From Maribacter litoralis (GTDB taxonomy: Bacteria > Bacteroidota > Bacteroidia > Flavobacteriales > Flavobacteriaceae), in contig NZ_QCZD01000003.1 in NCBI RefSeq assembly GCF_003075045.1, forward strand, positions 620,001 to 684,000: a DNA stretch of 64,000 nt, read 5' to 3'. The notes beneath the pieces were generated by a model. The model did not search any database. It worked only from the letters and a program-made list of their open reading frames with translations, and was not told the origin of the DNA. A program made the translations under genes and the position numbers. Within the stretch, counting starts at the first letter, position 1. Every line of letters begins with the position of its first letter. Below, piece by piece: positions 43,624 to 53,622 of this stretch.

Positions 43624-43821
43624 TTAAGCTTCTGCTTCTTCGGTTTTATCAACCAAAACTTGACCTCTATAATGTAATTTACCTTCGTGCCAGTGTGCTC
43701 TATGGTAAAGGTGTGTTTCACCAGTAGTAGAATCTTTAGCTAAAGTAGGTGCTACTGCTTTATAATGAGTTCTTCTCTTGTCTCTCCTTGTTTTGGAAAT
43801 TTTTCTTTTAGGATGTGCCAT
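43624..43821 (-). CDS. rpmF: 50S ribosomal protein L32
   Basis: A 65-residue basic protein: [20 protein letters not shown] is the L32 start. No zinc-type CXXC pair is present, so this is the zinc-independent form. It follows the DUF177 gene by 7 bp, the usual order in bacteria. Confidence 0.97.
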   Translation of the reverse strand: MAHPKRKISKTRRDKRRTHYKAVAPTLAKDSTTGETHLYHRAHWHEGKLHYRGQVLVDKTEEAEA

Positions 43822-43828
43822 TTAAACC

Positions 43829-44368
43829 TTATTTATCCGTTAATAGTTTCTTTAATTCGTCCCAACGGGGATCGTTTTCTTCTTTGTTTGATCTTTTCTC
43901 TTTTGGTTGAAGCTCGTTTAACTTGTCTAACACTTCAGATTGTAAAGTGCCATCTTCAATACCAGGGTGAATTCTTTTTTGCGGAACCGCCAATACCAAC
44001 ATTTCGTACACATACTGTGCAATGTTCAATTGATGTTCGCCATGAGGAAGAATTAATATTTCATCATCTTCATCATTATATTCCTCACCGAATTTTACCA
44101 CCAAATGTAAATCTCCACTTATAGACTGATCATATGGTTCGCTGGTAATATCACAAGCAACATTAACTGTTCCCGATGCTTCCATATCAACCTCCATCAT
44201 TGTACTTGTTTTATGAAGTACAACATCTAAATTGATGCTGGCAGCGTTGAATTCATCGTATCCAAAAGAATCAAAGAACGTATTGTCAATCTGGTAATTA
44301 AAGTTGTGTTTTCCTTGCTTCAAACCTGAGAAAGGAATATTGAACTCCTTTTGCTTCATCACGTACAC
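43829..44368 (-). CDS. yceD: DUF177 (YceD) 23S rRNA accumulation protein
   Basis: A 179-residue protein of the YceD/DUF177 family. The central pattern GTVNVACDITSEPYDQSISG (about 64-83; the classical CxRCL position is reduced to one Cys) and VKFGEEYNDEDDEI, followed by NIAQYVYEMLVLAVPQKRIH (about 114-133), are family-typical. It helps 23S rRNA accumulate, and is paired with rpmF. Confidence 0.88.
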   Translation of the reverse strand: MYVMKQKEFNIPFSGLKQGKHNFNYQIDNTFFDSFGYDEFNAASINLDVVLHKTSTMMEVDMEASGTVNVACDITSEPYDQSISGDLHLVVKFGEEYNDEDDEILILPHGEHQLNIAQYVYEMLVLAVPQKRIHPGIEDGTLQSEVLDKLNELQPKEKRSNKEENDPRWDELKKLLTDK

Positions 44369-44481
44369 ACTTAAATTAACACTAATCGCCCATAAAAGGC
44401 GGGTGCAAAGATACTATTATTTTAATAAAAGACAATAGTTATCAACTATTTATCTTTATAACTTTTTAATTGGGCCTAATT

Positions 44482-45534
44482 TTAACGTTCTCTCTTTAAA
44501 CGCTGCTTTTTTAACACATCTTGGGTCAGCTCTTGATACTCTGTTCTATGCTTAAAAATATTCAGTGCCATGAACACAGCTTCTTTAAAAGAACTTTCAT
44601 CTGCAACACCTTTACCCGCTATCTCATATGCCGTGCCGTGATCGGGCGATGTTCTTACCTTACTTAAGCCTGCTGTATAATTAACTCCCTGCCCAAATGA
44701 TATTGTTTTAAACGGTATTAAGCCCTGATCATGATATGCCGCTAATATGGCATCGAACTTTTTATAGCCATCAGACCCAAAAAAACTATCTGCCGAATAG
44801 GGTCCAAAAACCAAATGCCCCATGTCTGCCATTTCTTTAATTACCGGTTTTAATACCTCATCATCTTCTTTGCCAATTACACCATTATCTCCACTATGCG
44901 GATTAATGCCCAACAAAGCAATTTTTGGCTTACGAATACCGAAATCCATTTTCAAAGATTTCTCAATGGTATTGATTTTATCTCTTATTAACCGAGGTAT
45001 GATGGCGGCAGACACATCTTTAACAGCCACATGATCGGTCAATAAGCCAACCTTTAATGTCTCTGTGACCATAAACATTAAACTTTCCCCTTCTAGTTCC
45101 TGCGCTAAAAAATCTGTATGCCCAGGAAAATTAAAATCTTCAGATTGTATGTTGTTCTTATTGATAGGTGCTGTTACCAATACATCTATATCACCTTTCT
45201 TTAAAGCTTCTACTGCAGCTTTTAATGATTTAATGGCATATTCGCCACCCGCCTTGGTGGCTTGACCAAAGTCAACCCTAGGCACCTCTTTCCAAACGTT
45301 GACGATATTAACTTTGTTATCTATTGCTTTTGAGGCATCTGGAATACCATTAAAGGTAACATTCAGTTTTAATTGTCTCATTTGAAAGGAAACAGTCTTG
45401 TTAGAGGCAAAAATAACCGGGGTGCAAAAATCTAACATTCTACTATCTTCAAATGTTTTCAACGCTACCTCACATCCTATTCCATTTAAGTCTCCTATAG
45501 AGATACCTAACCTTATTTTCCTGTTTTCGTCCAT
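44482..45534 (-). CDS. pdxA: 4-hydroxythreonine-4-phosphate dehydrogenase
   Basis: A 350-residue enzyme of pyridoxal phosphate synthesis. RLGISIGDLNGIGCEVALK (about 7-25) is the start signature; the metal ligands are His in NFPGHTDFLA (about 140), His in LTDHVAVKDV (about 171) and His in AAYHDQGLIPFK (about 278). GINPHSGDNG is the substrate loop. The start at ATG 45534 is used; the next upstream possibility (45594) would lie over the ribE promoter. Confidence 0.95.
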   Translation of the reverse strand: MDENRKIRLGISIGDLNGIGCEVALKTFEDSRMLDFCTPVIFASNKTVSFQMRQLKLNVTFNGIPDASKAIDNKVNIVNVWKEVPRVDFGQATKAGGEYAIKSLKAAVEALKKGDIDVLVTAPINKNNIQSEDFNFPGHTDFLAQELEGESLMFMVTETLKVGLLTDHVAVKDVSAAIIPRLIRDKINTIEKSLKMDFGIRKPKIALLGINPHSGDNGVIGKEDDEVLKPVIKEMADMGHLVFGPYSADSFFGSDGYKKFDAILAAYHDQGLIPFKTISFGQGVNYTAGLSKVRTSPDHGTAYEIAGKGVADESSFKEAVFMALNIFKHRTEYQELTQDVLKKQRLKRER

Positions 45535-45543
45535 GATAATCTG

Positions 45544-45551
45544 TACCTTTG
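45544..45551 (+). promoter_or_regulatory. -7 element of ribE
   Basis: TACCTTTG matches TAnnTTTG, 43 bp before the ribE start and between divergent pdxA and ribE. Confidence 0.5.
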
Positions 45552-45594
45552 TACTCAATTTTGAATTTTCAAAATTACTTAAATTAAACGACAC

Positions 45595-46179
45595 ATGTTT
45601 ACGGGAATTATTGAAACATTAGGTAAGGTTACCGCTCTTGAACCTAAAAGTGGCAACTTGGACATTACCATAGAATCTAGCTTAACACCTGAACTTAAAA
45701 TTGACCAAAGTGTTGCACATAACGGGGTTTGCTTAACCGTTGTGAGCCTAACGGACACAACTTATACCGTGACCGCAATTGCCGAAACGTTGAGCAAAAC
45801 CAATCTTGACACCCTAAAAGTAAACGATTCCGTTAACCTTGAGCGCGCTATGATCTTAGGGTCTAGATTAGACGGACATATTGTACAGGGCCATGTTGAC
45901 CAAACAGGGGAGTGTACCGGTGTTCGTGAAGATAATGGTAGTTGGATTTTCTCTTTCTCATATGATGCCAAAACCGGAAACCCAACTATTGAAAAAGGCT
46001 CCATAACTATAGATGGCACAAGTTTAACCGTCGTAAATTCTGGTAAGAACACTTTTGAGGTCGCTATTATACCTTACACCTACGAGCATACCAGATTTAA
46101 TACGTACAAGCCGGGAACGATTGTAAACCTAGAGTTTGATGTAATAGGAAAGTATGTAGCAAAATTGATGCTTAAATAG
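45595..46179 (+). CDS. ribE: Riboflavin synthase (alpha subunit)
   Basis: A 194-residue enzyme with two lumazine-binding domains: MFTGIIETLGKV (start signature), GVCLTVV (about 43-49), GHIVQGHVDQTG (about 96-107) and GTSLTVVNSG (about 140-149) in the second domain. It dismutates two lumazines into riboflavin. No FMN riboswitch is visible upstream. Confidence 0.95.
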   Translation: MFTGIIETLGKVTALEPKSGNLDITIESSLTPELKIDQSVAHNGVCLTVVSLTDTTYTVTAIAETLSKTNLDTLKVNDSVNLERAMILGSRLDGHIVQGHVDQTGECTGVREDNGSWIFSFSYDAKTGNPTIEKGSITIDGTSLTVVNSGKNTFEVAIIPYTYEHTRFNTYKPGTIVNLEFDVIGKYVAKLMLK

Positions 46180-46181
46180 CC

Positions 46182-47270
46182 TTATACCTTTATAAATATG
46201 TTTTTCTGATATAGTATATAGCCAACAAGACTATAGAAAAGCACTACACTTAGCCCGTATAATAAGGATGATGTTTCTAGTGCCAAAAAATCGTGCACAT
46301 ATATTTTCTGAAACAACCATCCATGTAATGAGGTATCACCTATTTTTATTTGACCCATTACCTTGCTTATAAAACTGGACAAGAAATATATTACAATGGC
46401 ATTTGCGCCTGCATATCTAAAAATAGAACCGAACTCAATTTTCTTTACATCTGTCAAGTAATAAATCAATGCTAAAATAAGATTTGCCCATCCTGCTGTT
46501 ACCAATACAAAACTGCTGGTCCAAAGTGCTTTGTTGATTGGAAATACGATATCCCACAAATGACCAATAATTAAAAAACTTCCACCAATACCCATTAAGA
46601 TGGTGGCTTTCTTTTCTTGCTTAGCAGTTAATATCAAACCCGTAAAGACACCCAATAGAGCACTAGCAATAGCAGGAACAGTACTTAACAAGCCTTCTGG
46701 ATCATAATCTGCTTTATAATTATGAGAACCGAAAACTTTTACATCTATCCAATTGGCCAAATTATTAGGTGCTCTTTCTAATGTAGACGCCACACCTTCC
46801 ACGGGAATAATTGTCATCAACAACCAATATCCAATCAGCAATACTGCCGTAACCCAGATCAATTTTTTCCAACTTAGGTTAATAAATAATATAGCTGTAA
46901 AAAAGAATACGACACCTATTCGCTGCAACACACCAGGAAAACGAATTTCACTAAAACTTTTAAAGAATGGATAGTGAATTAGAAATGCCCCCAAGAAAAG
47001 CCCTAGAGCTATTAACTTTAATGCCCTAATTGCAATTTTCTTAAACGTTTTGGCATCTATGGCTCTGTTCTGGTACGAAAAAGCTATTGAAGTACCTACT
47101 ATGAATAAAAAGAACGGAAAAACAAGATCCGTTGGGGTGTATCCATGCCAATCAGCATGTAGAAACGGAGCATATACATTAGACCAAGTACCTGGTGTAT
47201 TTACCAATACCATGAGCAAAATAGTCGCTCCCCTAAAAATATCAACTGAAATGATTCTGTCCTTTTTCAT
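46182..47270 (-). CDS. Heparan-alpha-glucosaminide N-acetyltransferase-like (HGSNAT/DUF5009) protein
   Basis: A 362-residue membrane protein with about ten helices. ISVDIFRGATILLMVLVNTP (residues 7-26), then HADWHGYTPTDLVFPFFLFI (about 38-57; catalytic His region) and FPGVLQRIG (about 112-120) are the patterns of the HGSNAT-like acyltransferases. It probably acetylates a sugar amine across the inner membrane. The symporter gene is 7 bp upstream on the same strand. Confidence 0.85.
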   Translation of the reverse strand: MKKDRIISVDIFRGATILLMVLVNTPGTWSNVYAPFLHADWHGYTPTDLVFPFFLFIVGTSIAFSYQNRAIDAKTFKKIAIRALKLIALGLFLGAFLIHYPFFKSFSEIRFPGVLQRIGVVFFFTAILFINLSWKKLIWVTAVLLIGYWLLMTIIPVEGVASTLERAPNNLANWIDVKVFGSHNYKADYDPEGLLSTVPAIASALLGVFTGLILTAKQEKKATILMGIGGSFLIIGHLWDIVFPINKALWTSSFVLVTAGWANLILALIYYLTDVKKIEFGSIFRYAGANAIVIYFLSSFISKVMGQIKIGDTSLHGWLFQKIYVHDFLALETSSLLYGLSVVLFYSLVGYILYQKNIFIKV

Positions 47271-47277
47271 GCCGATA

Positions 47278-49089
47278 TTATAAGATATTGCCCTTGAGTC
47301 GATTCCAAGCTTTTATCAGCAATACGCCCGCGATTAAAGAAACTACAGATAAAACAATAGCTTGTGTAGTTCTACCATAAATCCAATATCCCGTTGCGAA
47401 CATGATAGAATAAATCAACAATACACCCAACAACATGGCCGTAATGCCTGCCGGAACGCTCCACTTTTCTTTATCCTTTACAATTTCAACTGCATCGGTT
47501 TTTGCTTCGTTAACCACTTTTGACCAACCCGGACCACCAGGCTGAATTTTCTTATAAAAACTTCTCAATGTCTCATTAGATTCCGGTTGTGTCATAAAAG
47601 TTGCCACTAACCATATGATTGTAGTTACCACAACAATAAATATGTATTCTGACCAATCTGGCAACAGTCCTGTTTCCGAAGCAAACAGATAGGCACCTAC
47701 CGGAGTAAGTTTTAAAATAATGGAAATTATACCCGATGCGAACATCGCCGTAATCTCACTCCATGCATTAATTCTCCACCAGAACCATCTTAGAATAAAA
47801 ATCAATCCTGTACCTGCCCCAAAAGCCAATAGTACATCGAACAACTGTAGTGCATTTTGAAGCAATAATGCCAATGCAGCACTGAATATCATTAAAACTA
47901 CCGTAGAAATTCTACCTACCGCAACCAATCTTTTTTCCGAGGCATCTGGATTGATCTGTTGTTTGTAAAAATCGTACACTATATATGAAGACCCCCAGTT
48001 TAATTGGGTACTAATGGTACTCATATATGCCGCTACCAAAGAAGCCAATACCACACCTAATAATCCACTAGGCAGTTTGGTCAACATTGCGGAATACGCT
48101 AGATCGTGCCCCAATTTATCTGCAGTTACATTTGGGAAAGCTTCTTGTATACTAGCTAAATCCGGGTATACCACTATAGAAGCCAGTGCGACCAAAATCC
48201 ACGGCCATGGTCTTAAAGCATAGTGCATAATATTAAAGAAAAATGTTGCCCCAATTGCATGATTTTCATCTTTTGCCGCTAACATACGCTGGGCAATATA
48301 ACCACCACCACCTGGCTCTGCACCCGGGTACCAAGAACTCCACCATTGTACTGCAAGGGGAATTATAAATAAGGTAATTAATGCTTTCTTGTTACTAAAA
48401 TCTGGTAATATGTTTAGTTTCTCCGTAACATTTTCATTAGCCATTAAAGCTTCAATTCCACCAACCTCAGGAATATTCACTAAATAATATGCCGCACCTA
48501 TGGCACCTGCCATTGCTACAAAAAACAATAGAAAATCTGTATAGACAACTCCCTTGAATCCGCCAAGGGCGCTAAACGTTACCGTTATAAGACCAGCACT
48601 TACAACCGTTTGCCAAGGCTCTAGACCGAGCATTATACTGCCTATTTTTATTGCTGCCAAGGTTACTGCAGACATGGTTATTACATTGAAAATAACCCCC
48701 AAATACACCGCTCTGAATTTTCTCAAAAAACTAGCCGGTTTACCACCATAGCGCATCTCATAAAACTCCAAATCTGTATTTACGTTAGACTTACGCCATA
48801 ATTTAGCATAGACGAAAACGGTCAACATACCTGTAATCAAAAAACACCACCAAACCCAGTTACCAGACACTCCGTTAGTTCTTACAATATCGGTCACCAA
48901 ATTGGGTGTATCTGTTGAAAAAGTAGTTGCTACCATAGAAAGACCAAGAAGCCACCATGGCATTGTACGACCTGAAAGAAAAAATTCTGAAGAGTTTTTA
49001 CCTGATTTTTTTGATACGTATACTCCTATTCCTAAGACAAGAGAAAAGAAAACTATAATAAATGTATAGTCTAATGTACTGAGTTCCAT
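47278..49089 (-). CDS. Sodium:solute symporter (SSS family)
   Basis: A 603-residue transporter with about 14 helices. Pattern: EFFLSGRTMPWWLLGLSMVA (about 35-54) with ATTFSTDTPNLVTD after it, FSALGGFKGVVYTD (about 170-183), and AAYMSTISTQLNWGSSYIVY (about 360-379), a Na+-binding-site helix. The substrate is likely a sugar; the joined HGSNAT-like gene suggests an amino sugar, but this is only context. Confidence 0.9.
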   Translation of the reverse strand: MELSTLDYTFIIVFFSLVLGIGVYVSKKSGKNSSEFFLSGRTMPWWLLGLSMVATTFSTDTPNLVTDIVRTNGVSGNWVWWCFLITGMLTVFVYAKLWRKSNVNTDLEFYEMRYGGKPASFLRKFRAVYLGVIFNVITMSAVTLAAIKIGSIMLGLEPWQTVVSAGLITVTFSALGGFKGVVYTDFLLFFVAMAGAIGAAYYLVNIPEVGGIEALMANENVTEKLNILPDFSNKKALITLFIIPLAVQWWSSWYPGAEPGGGGYIAQRMLAAKDENHAIGATFFFNIMHYALRPWPWILVALASIVVYPDLASIQEAFPNVTADKLGHDLAYSAMLTKLPSGLLGVVLASLVAAYMSTISTQLNWGSSYIVYDFYKQQINPDASEKRLVAVGRISTVVLMIFSAALALLLQNALQLFDVLLAFGAGTGLIFILRWFWWRINAWSEITAMFASGIISIILKLTPVGAYLFASETGLLPDWSEYIFIVVVTTIIWLVATFMTQPESNETLRSFYKKIQPGGPGWSKVVNEAKTDAVEIVKDKEKWSVPAGITAMLLGVLLIYSIMFATGYWIYGRTTQAIVLSVVSLIAGVLLIKAWNRLKGNIL

Positions 49090-49164
49090 AAGTTGGTTTT
49101 AGGTTGATTGTTAAAGATATATTATTTTAGGACATTTTTAAATCTAATACGCTAAACGTACTAC

Positions 49165-49920
49165 GTGCTACTATCAATAACTTCTGAAATTACCCCAACA
49201 GCTTGGATTCTTGCTTCTATAGCTACTTTTATCATAGGATTGTCAAAAGCCGGTATTAAAGGTATTGCCGTTTTAAACGTTACGATTATGGCGTTAGCCT
49301 TTGGCGCAAGACAGTCTACGGGTATGGTAGTACCGTTACTGGTTCTCGCCGACATTTTTGCAGTAATATACTACAACCGATACACGCAATGGAAATATGT
49401 GTTTAAGGTATTACCATGGATGTTGGTCGGACTTTTAATCGGTGTGTTCATAGGCAATGAACTACCTGAAAAGTTTTTTAAGATAGGTATGGCTATCATC
49501 ATAATCATTACCGTAGGTATGATGTTCTATTGGGATCGTAAGAAAGACAAGAACGTTCCCTCGCATTGGTCTTTTGCGGGCTCTATAGGTACCATTGCAG
49601 GTATTACCACTATGGTGGGTAATTTGGCGGGTGCATTTTCTAATATATATTTCCTTGCCATGCGCCTACCTAAAAATCATTTTATTGGCACTGCAGCTTG
49701 GTTATTCTTGATCATAAACATTATTAAACTGCCTTTTCACTTTTTCGTTTGGAAAACCATTTCGTTAGAATCGTTACAATTAAACTTAATGCTCTTACCT
49801 GGTATTCTTTTAGGGTTCTTTGTGGGGGTAAAGTTTATCAAATACATTAAAGAAGCATTTTTCAGAAAAATGATTTTAGTACTTACCGCTGTCGGTGCTG
49901 TGCTTATTATGTTCAGTTAA
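49165..49920 (+). CDS. TauE/SafE-family sulfite exporter-like protein
   Basis: A 251-residue membrane protein with about eight helices in two repeats. LASIATFIIGLSKAGIKGIA (first helix) and TIAGITTMVGNLAGAFSNIY (fifth helix; matching glycines) are the repeat signatures of TauE/SafE. GTG start. The family exports sulfite or organosulfur anions, or takes them up; the substrate here is unknown. Confidence 0.88.
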   Translation: MLLSITSEITPTAWILASIATFIIGLSKAGIKGIAVLNVTIMALAFGARQSTGMVVPLLVLADIFAVIYYNRYTQWKYVFKVLPWMLVGLLIGVFIGNELPEKFFKIGMAIIIIITVGMMFYWDRKKDKNVPSHWSFAGSIGTIAGITTMVGNLAGAFSNIYFLAMRLPKNHFIGTAAWLFLIINIIKLPFHFFVWKTISLESLQLNLMLLPGILLGFFVGVKFIKYIKEAFFRKMILVLTAVGAVLIMFS

Positions 49921-49997
49921 TTCGCATTTCTTTCAGGGTGAGCTTAATAAAGTCCACATATTTCAGATTAGGGTTAATCTTTACTTCGACCTAGAAC

Positions 49998-50005
49998 TAT
50001 CTTTA
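49998..50005 (+). promoter_or_regulatory. Candidate -7 element of the GH3-family gene
   Basis: TATCTTTA is near-consensus and lies 31 bp before the ATG at 50036. It leaves hardly any leader for the in-frame TTG at 50018, which supports the ATG. Confidence 0.4.
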
Positions 50006-50035
50006 TAGCCATTAATCTTGAAACACTTTTGGCAC

Positions 50036-51559
50036 ATGAATATCATAGGGAATTTTATAAAAGGGGTCATCAACGTTACCGATAAAATTACTGGTGATGA
50101 CGACCCAATAACCGACCAAAAAACAGTTCTTCAAAATCTGTTAGAAACAGCAAAAGACACTTCTTTTGGTAAAGCCTATGAATTTGAAAATATTCTAAAA
50201 AGTGATGATCAACATCAAGCATTTCGTAATACTGTTCCCTATTTTGATTATAACCAGATCAATGAAGCTTGGTGGCACAAATTACATGAAGGGCAAACCG
50301 ATGTAACATGGCCTGGCAGTCCAGATTATTTTGCACTGAGCTCTGGTACCACAGGAAAAACAAGTAAACGTATTCCCGTAACCGATGCTATGATCGATGC
50401 TATAAGACAAGCAGGAATAAAGCAAGTATTAGCGATTTCAAACTTTGACCTTCCGGCAGATTTCTTTGAAACGGGAATTTTAATGTTAGGAAGTTCTACC
50501 GATTTAATAGAAAATGACAATCACCTAGAGGGTGAAATCAGTGGTATTAGCGCCAGCAATATTCCATCTTGGTTTAGCGGATATTATAAACCTGGAAAAG
50601 AAATTGCACAAATTGATGATTGGGACGAACGTGTCGCAAAAATTGCCGAAAAAGCGCCAGACTGGGATATAGGAGCTTTAAGCGGAATTCCTTCCTGGAT
50701 AGAATTAATGCTAAAAGAAGTCATCAAAAAACATAACCTCAACAACATTCACGAGATTTGGCCCAACTTGCAGGTATATACTTCTGGCGGAGTAGCATTT
50801 GGACCATACGAAAAGAGTTTTAATGCTTTAATGGGTAAACCGGTAACGGTAATTGACACCTATTTAGCATCCGAAGGATTTATTGCCTTTCAAGCACGAC
50901 CAGAAACCGATGCCATGAAATTGGTTACGGATAACGGAATCTACTTTGAGTTCGTTCCTTTTGATCCAGATTATATTCTTGAAGATGGTTCTCTTTCACA
51001 AGACGCACCTTCATTAACACTTTCAGAAGTTGAAACCGGTCAAAATTACGTGCTAATTATAAGTACCGTTAGTGGTGCTTGGCGCTACTTAATAGGCGAC
51101 ACTATAGAATTTACCGATGTGGAACGTGCCGAAATAAAAATTACCGGGCGTACCAAATTCTTCTTAAATACGGTAGGTTCACAATTATCTGTCAACAAAT
51201 TGGATGATGCGTTACAAGACATCATGGAAACTTTTGATATCGAAATACCCGAATATACCCTTTGTGCCAAAAAATATGAAGACGGTTTTTACCATACTTG
51301 GTATTTAGGCACTTCTGCTACACAAGACCCAAATGAAATCGCTGAAAAATTAGATGCTTCGTTGAAAGCTGCCAACAAAAATTATAAGGTAGCACGATCA
51401 AAAGCATTAAAAGGAGTAAAGGTATTTACCATAAACCCCGATGTTTTTTATAGCTGGAACGACAGTAATAAAAAGAAAGGCGGACAAGTGAAAATGGAAC
51501 GGGTTATGAAAGAAGATAAATTTGCCGAGTGGGAAGCTTTCGTTGAAAAACACCAATAA
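50036..51559 (+). CDS. GH3 auxin-responsive-promoter family protein (acyl-AMP ligase fold)
   Basis: A 507-residue protein of the GH3 family, whose plant members join amino acids to auxin or jasmonate. ATP-binding motif LSSGTTGKTSKRIPVT (about 97-112), then IWPNLQVYTSGGVAFGPYEK (about 240-259) and YRYLIGD-type WRYLIGDTIEFTD (about 347-360). The C-terminal domain carries KKKGGQVKMERVM. Bacterial members have no known substrate. TTG 50018 is an alternative start. Confidence 0.88.
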   Translation: MNIIGNFIKGVINVTDKITGDDDPITDQKTVLQNLLETAKDTSFGKAYEFENILKSDDQHQAFRNTVPYFDYNQINEAWWHKLHEGQTDVTWPGSPDYFALSSGTTGKTSKRIPVTDAMIDAIRQAGIKQVLAISNFDLPADFFETGILMLGSSTDLIENDNHLEGEISGISASNIPSWFSGYYKPGKEIAQIDDWDERVAKIAEKAPDWDIGALSGIPSWIELMLKEVIKKHNLNNIHEIWPNLQVYTSGGVAFGPYEKSFNALMGKPVTVIDTYLASEGFIAFQARPETDAMKLVTDNGIYFEFVPFDPDYILEDGSLSQDAPSLTLSEVETGQNYVLIISTVSGAWRYLIGDTIEFTDVERAEIKITGRTKFFLNTVGSQLSVNKLDDALQDIMETFDIEIPEYTLCAKKYEDGFYHTWYLGTSATQDPNEIAEKLDASLKAANKNYKVARSKALKGVKVFTINPDVFYSWNDSNKKKGGQVKMERVMKEDKFAEWEAFVEKHQ

Positions 51560-51568
51560 TATTCCCCT

Positions 51569-52198
51569 CTATTTATTAAGGGCTGCATCTCGCTCTTCTA
51601 CTAAAAGCATAATTTCTTCTGGAGACAGATAATAGTTCTTTATTCTATCTACATACTTTTGGGTCAAGCCCGCTTTCTTTAAAATAAACTCTTTGGTGGC
51701 AAGAATATACGTTTCCATACCGTGGTTTACCGCATAAGAATCTGCACGGCGCTCTGCCTCACGTATATAATTTTTGGAGGTTATATATTTAAAACCAAAG
51801 CCTATTAAATTAAATCCACTTCGTTGTTGATAATCCATAACATGACCTAGCTCATGACCCAACCACCCGATCATAATTTCCGATGGAATATCTTTGGTAA
51901 AATAAACCGAATCGGCAATTTTTATTCTTTCACTGATCAATATTTTATAAGATCTATTTTTCTTCGACTTAAAGACACTCCAAAAAGAAGGTTGTGCCTG
52001 CATGGTAGACTTCTTTATATTCTTCTTGAACTTGAATTCTATAACAACATCGGTAAGCTCTGGGTAATGCGACAAGGCAATTTTTGCTTCATTGGTAATT
52101 TCTGGTGGTATTGTATGCTGTGCAGATGCAACCATAGGGAAACTGAATATAAATAAGATTAAAAGATTTAAATTTTTACTGAAATTGAATGTTATCAT
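51569..52198 (-). CDS. Putative zinc metallopeptidase, secreted
   Basis: A 209-residue protein with a signal peptide (LLILFIFSFPMVASAQ). GHELGHVMDYQQR (about 113-125) is an HEXXH zinc motif, and a second ligand may be the Glu in REAERRADSYAV (about 148-159). It looks like an M48-type or M56-related minimal peptidase of the periplasm. Its start overlaps the cardiolipin synthase stop by 4 bp. The substrate is unknown. Confidence 0.72.
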   Translation of the reverse strand: MITFNFSKNLNLLILFIFSFPMVASAQHTIPPEITNEAKIALSHYPELTDVVIEFKFKKNIKKSTMQAQPSFWSVFKSKKNRSYKILISERIKIADSVYFTKDIPSEIMIGWLGHELGHVMDYQQRSGFNLIGFGFKYITSKNYIREAERRADSYAVNHGMETYILATKEFILKKAGLTQKYVDRIKNYYLSPEEIMLLVEERDAALNK

Positions 52199-53622
52199 AA
52201 TAACGGACTAAAGAATTTTGCAAGTCCTTCTAAAAACTTACTAAATGGCGACCTTTTCTTAAAGTCTTCCAAGTCTACTTTTGCATCTTCGGTACAGTGT
52301 TTTGTAAACAGTTCTTCTATGTGCGACGCCTTGTCTTTATCATACAGAATGGCATTGGTTTCAAAGTTGTGCTCAAAGCTTCTATAATCAAAATTGCCAG
52401 ATCCTACAGATACAATTTCACTATCAATGATAATTACCTTACTATGCGAGAAATCTGGTCTTAAATAAATTTTGGCTCCTACTTCTAACAACGCTTCGAA
52501 AGTGGAGAACATACTGTATTGAGCAAGTAACGAATCTGAAATTTTAGGGGTTAACAAGGTAACCTCTACACCACTTAAGGCCGCAATTCTAATAGCTTCC
52601 AAAACCGGTTCGCCAGGTATAAAATATGGGTTGGCAATGCAAATGCTTTTTGTTGCTATATTGATCATGGCAAGATACTGCTGCATAATTGCGGGGTATC
52701 TTGAATCTGGTCCGCTTGAAATTATCTGTGCAACCGTTTCCCCGGCAGATTCTATTTTGGGGAAATATTTATCTTGAAGTAATAATTCTTCCTTTCCGGC
52801 AAAGTGATAGTCTTTTACGAATACACGCTGTAAGCTATTAACGGCAGGTCCTGTAATCTGTAAGTGTAAATCTTGCCAAATGCCTAAATCTGAATCGGGC
52901 TTCATGTATTTATCCGATACATTGAATCCGCCGGTAAAACCAATATTACCGTCAACAACGACTATTTTTCTGTGATTTCTATAATTAAGTGTAAACAAAA
53001 GATTTCCAAAGCGTATGGGCATAGTAGAATATGCCTTTACGCCGAGATCTTTAAAACGCTGAACTCTTTTTCCACGCATAGAATTGCTTCCAAAAGAATC
53101 ATACAACATTCTAATTTCTACACCTTCTTTTACCTTTTTTTGAAATAGCTCATAAAACCTATCTAACAGCATACCATCTTCCAAAATATAATACTGGAGA
53201 TGTATAAATTTTTTGGCGCCTTCAATGGCCTTGAATATGGCGTTAAAAGTTTCTTCTCCACTATTCAGTAAGGCGACACCATTACCTTTATAAGGGGCAA
53301 AATAGCTGTTCTTTCTTATTAGAGATGCTAATTTGTCTTGTTTGTAATCTTCAAATTCATGAACGCTTTGCTCACCGCCTTCGAGCTCTTTATAAGTTTC
53401 AGAGAACAGTTTTCTCTTTTCGTTTTGCTTTAATTTAAAAAGTTTAAACTTTCTTCTATTGATACCAAATAAATAGTATAATAACGGACCCAAAAATGGA
53501 AATATAATGACCGACAAAGACCAACTAATCATCTTAGTCGCCCTTGATCCATTGAAAATAATATTGACGATACTCCACAGCGTTACCGCTACATAAGCAA
53601 GCCAAAAAATAGTATTTACCAC
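52195..53622 (-). CDS. cls: Cardiolipin synthase
   Basis: A 475-residue PLD-family enzyme joining two phosphatidylglycerols. Two N-terminal membrane helices (about 5-55), then the two HKD motifs NHRKIVVVDGNIGFTGG (about 217-233) and SHSKVIIIDSEIVSVGSGN (about 393-411). ClsA-type layout. The metallopeptidase gene is coupled behind it. Confidence 0.93.
   Translation of the reverse strand: MVNTIFWLAYVAVTLWSIVNIIFNGSRATKMISWSLSVIIFPFLGPLLYYLFGINRRKFKLFKLKQNEKRKLFSETYKELEGGEQSVHEFEDYKQDKLASLIRKNSYFAPYKGNGVALLNSGEETFNAIFKAIEGAKKFIHLQYYILEDGMLLDRFYELFQKKVKEGVEIRMLYDSFGSNSMRGKRVQRFKDLGVKAYSTMPIRFGNLLFTLNYRNHRKIVVVDGNIGFTGGFNVSDKYMKPDSDLGIWQDLHLQITGPAVNSLQRVFVKDYHFAGKEELLLQDKYFPKIESAGETVAQIISSGPDSRYPAIMQQYLAMINIATKSICIANPYFIPGEPVLEAIRIAALSGVEVTLLTPKISDSLLAQYSMFSTFEALLEVGAKIYLRPDFSHSKVIIIDSEIVSVGSGNFDYRSFEHNFETNAILYDKDKASHIEELFTKHCTEDAKVDLEDFKKRSPFSKFLEGLAKFFSPLL

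Noticed and set aside
45535..45594. FMN riboswitch before ribE
   Set aside because: The leader is only about 40 nt after the -7 element and contains no RFN-type conserved blocks.
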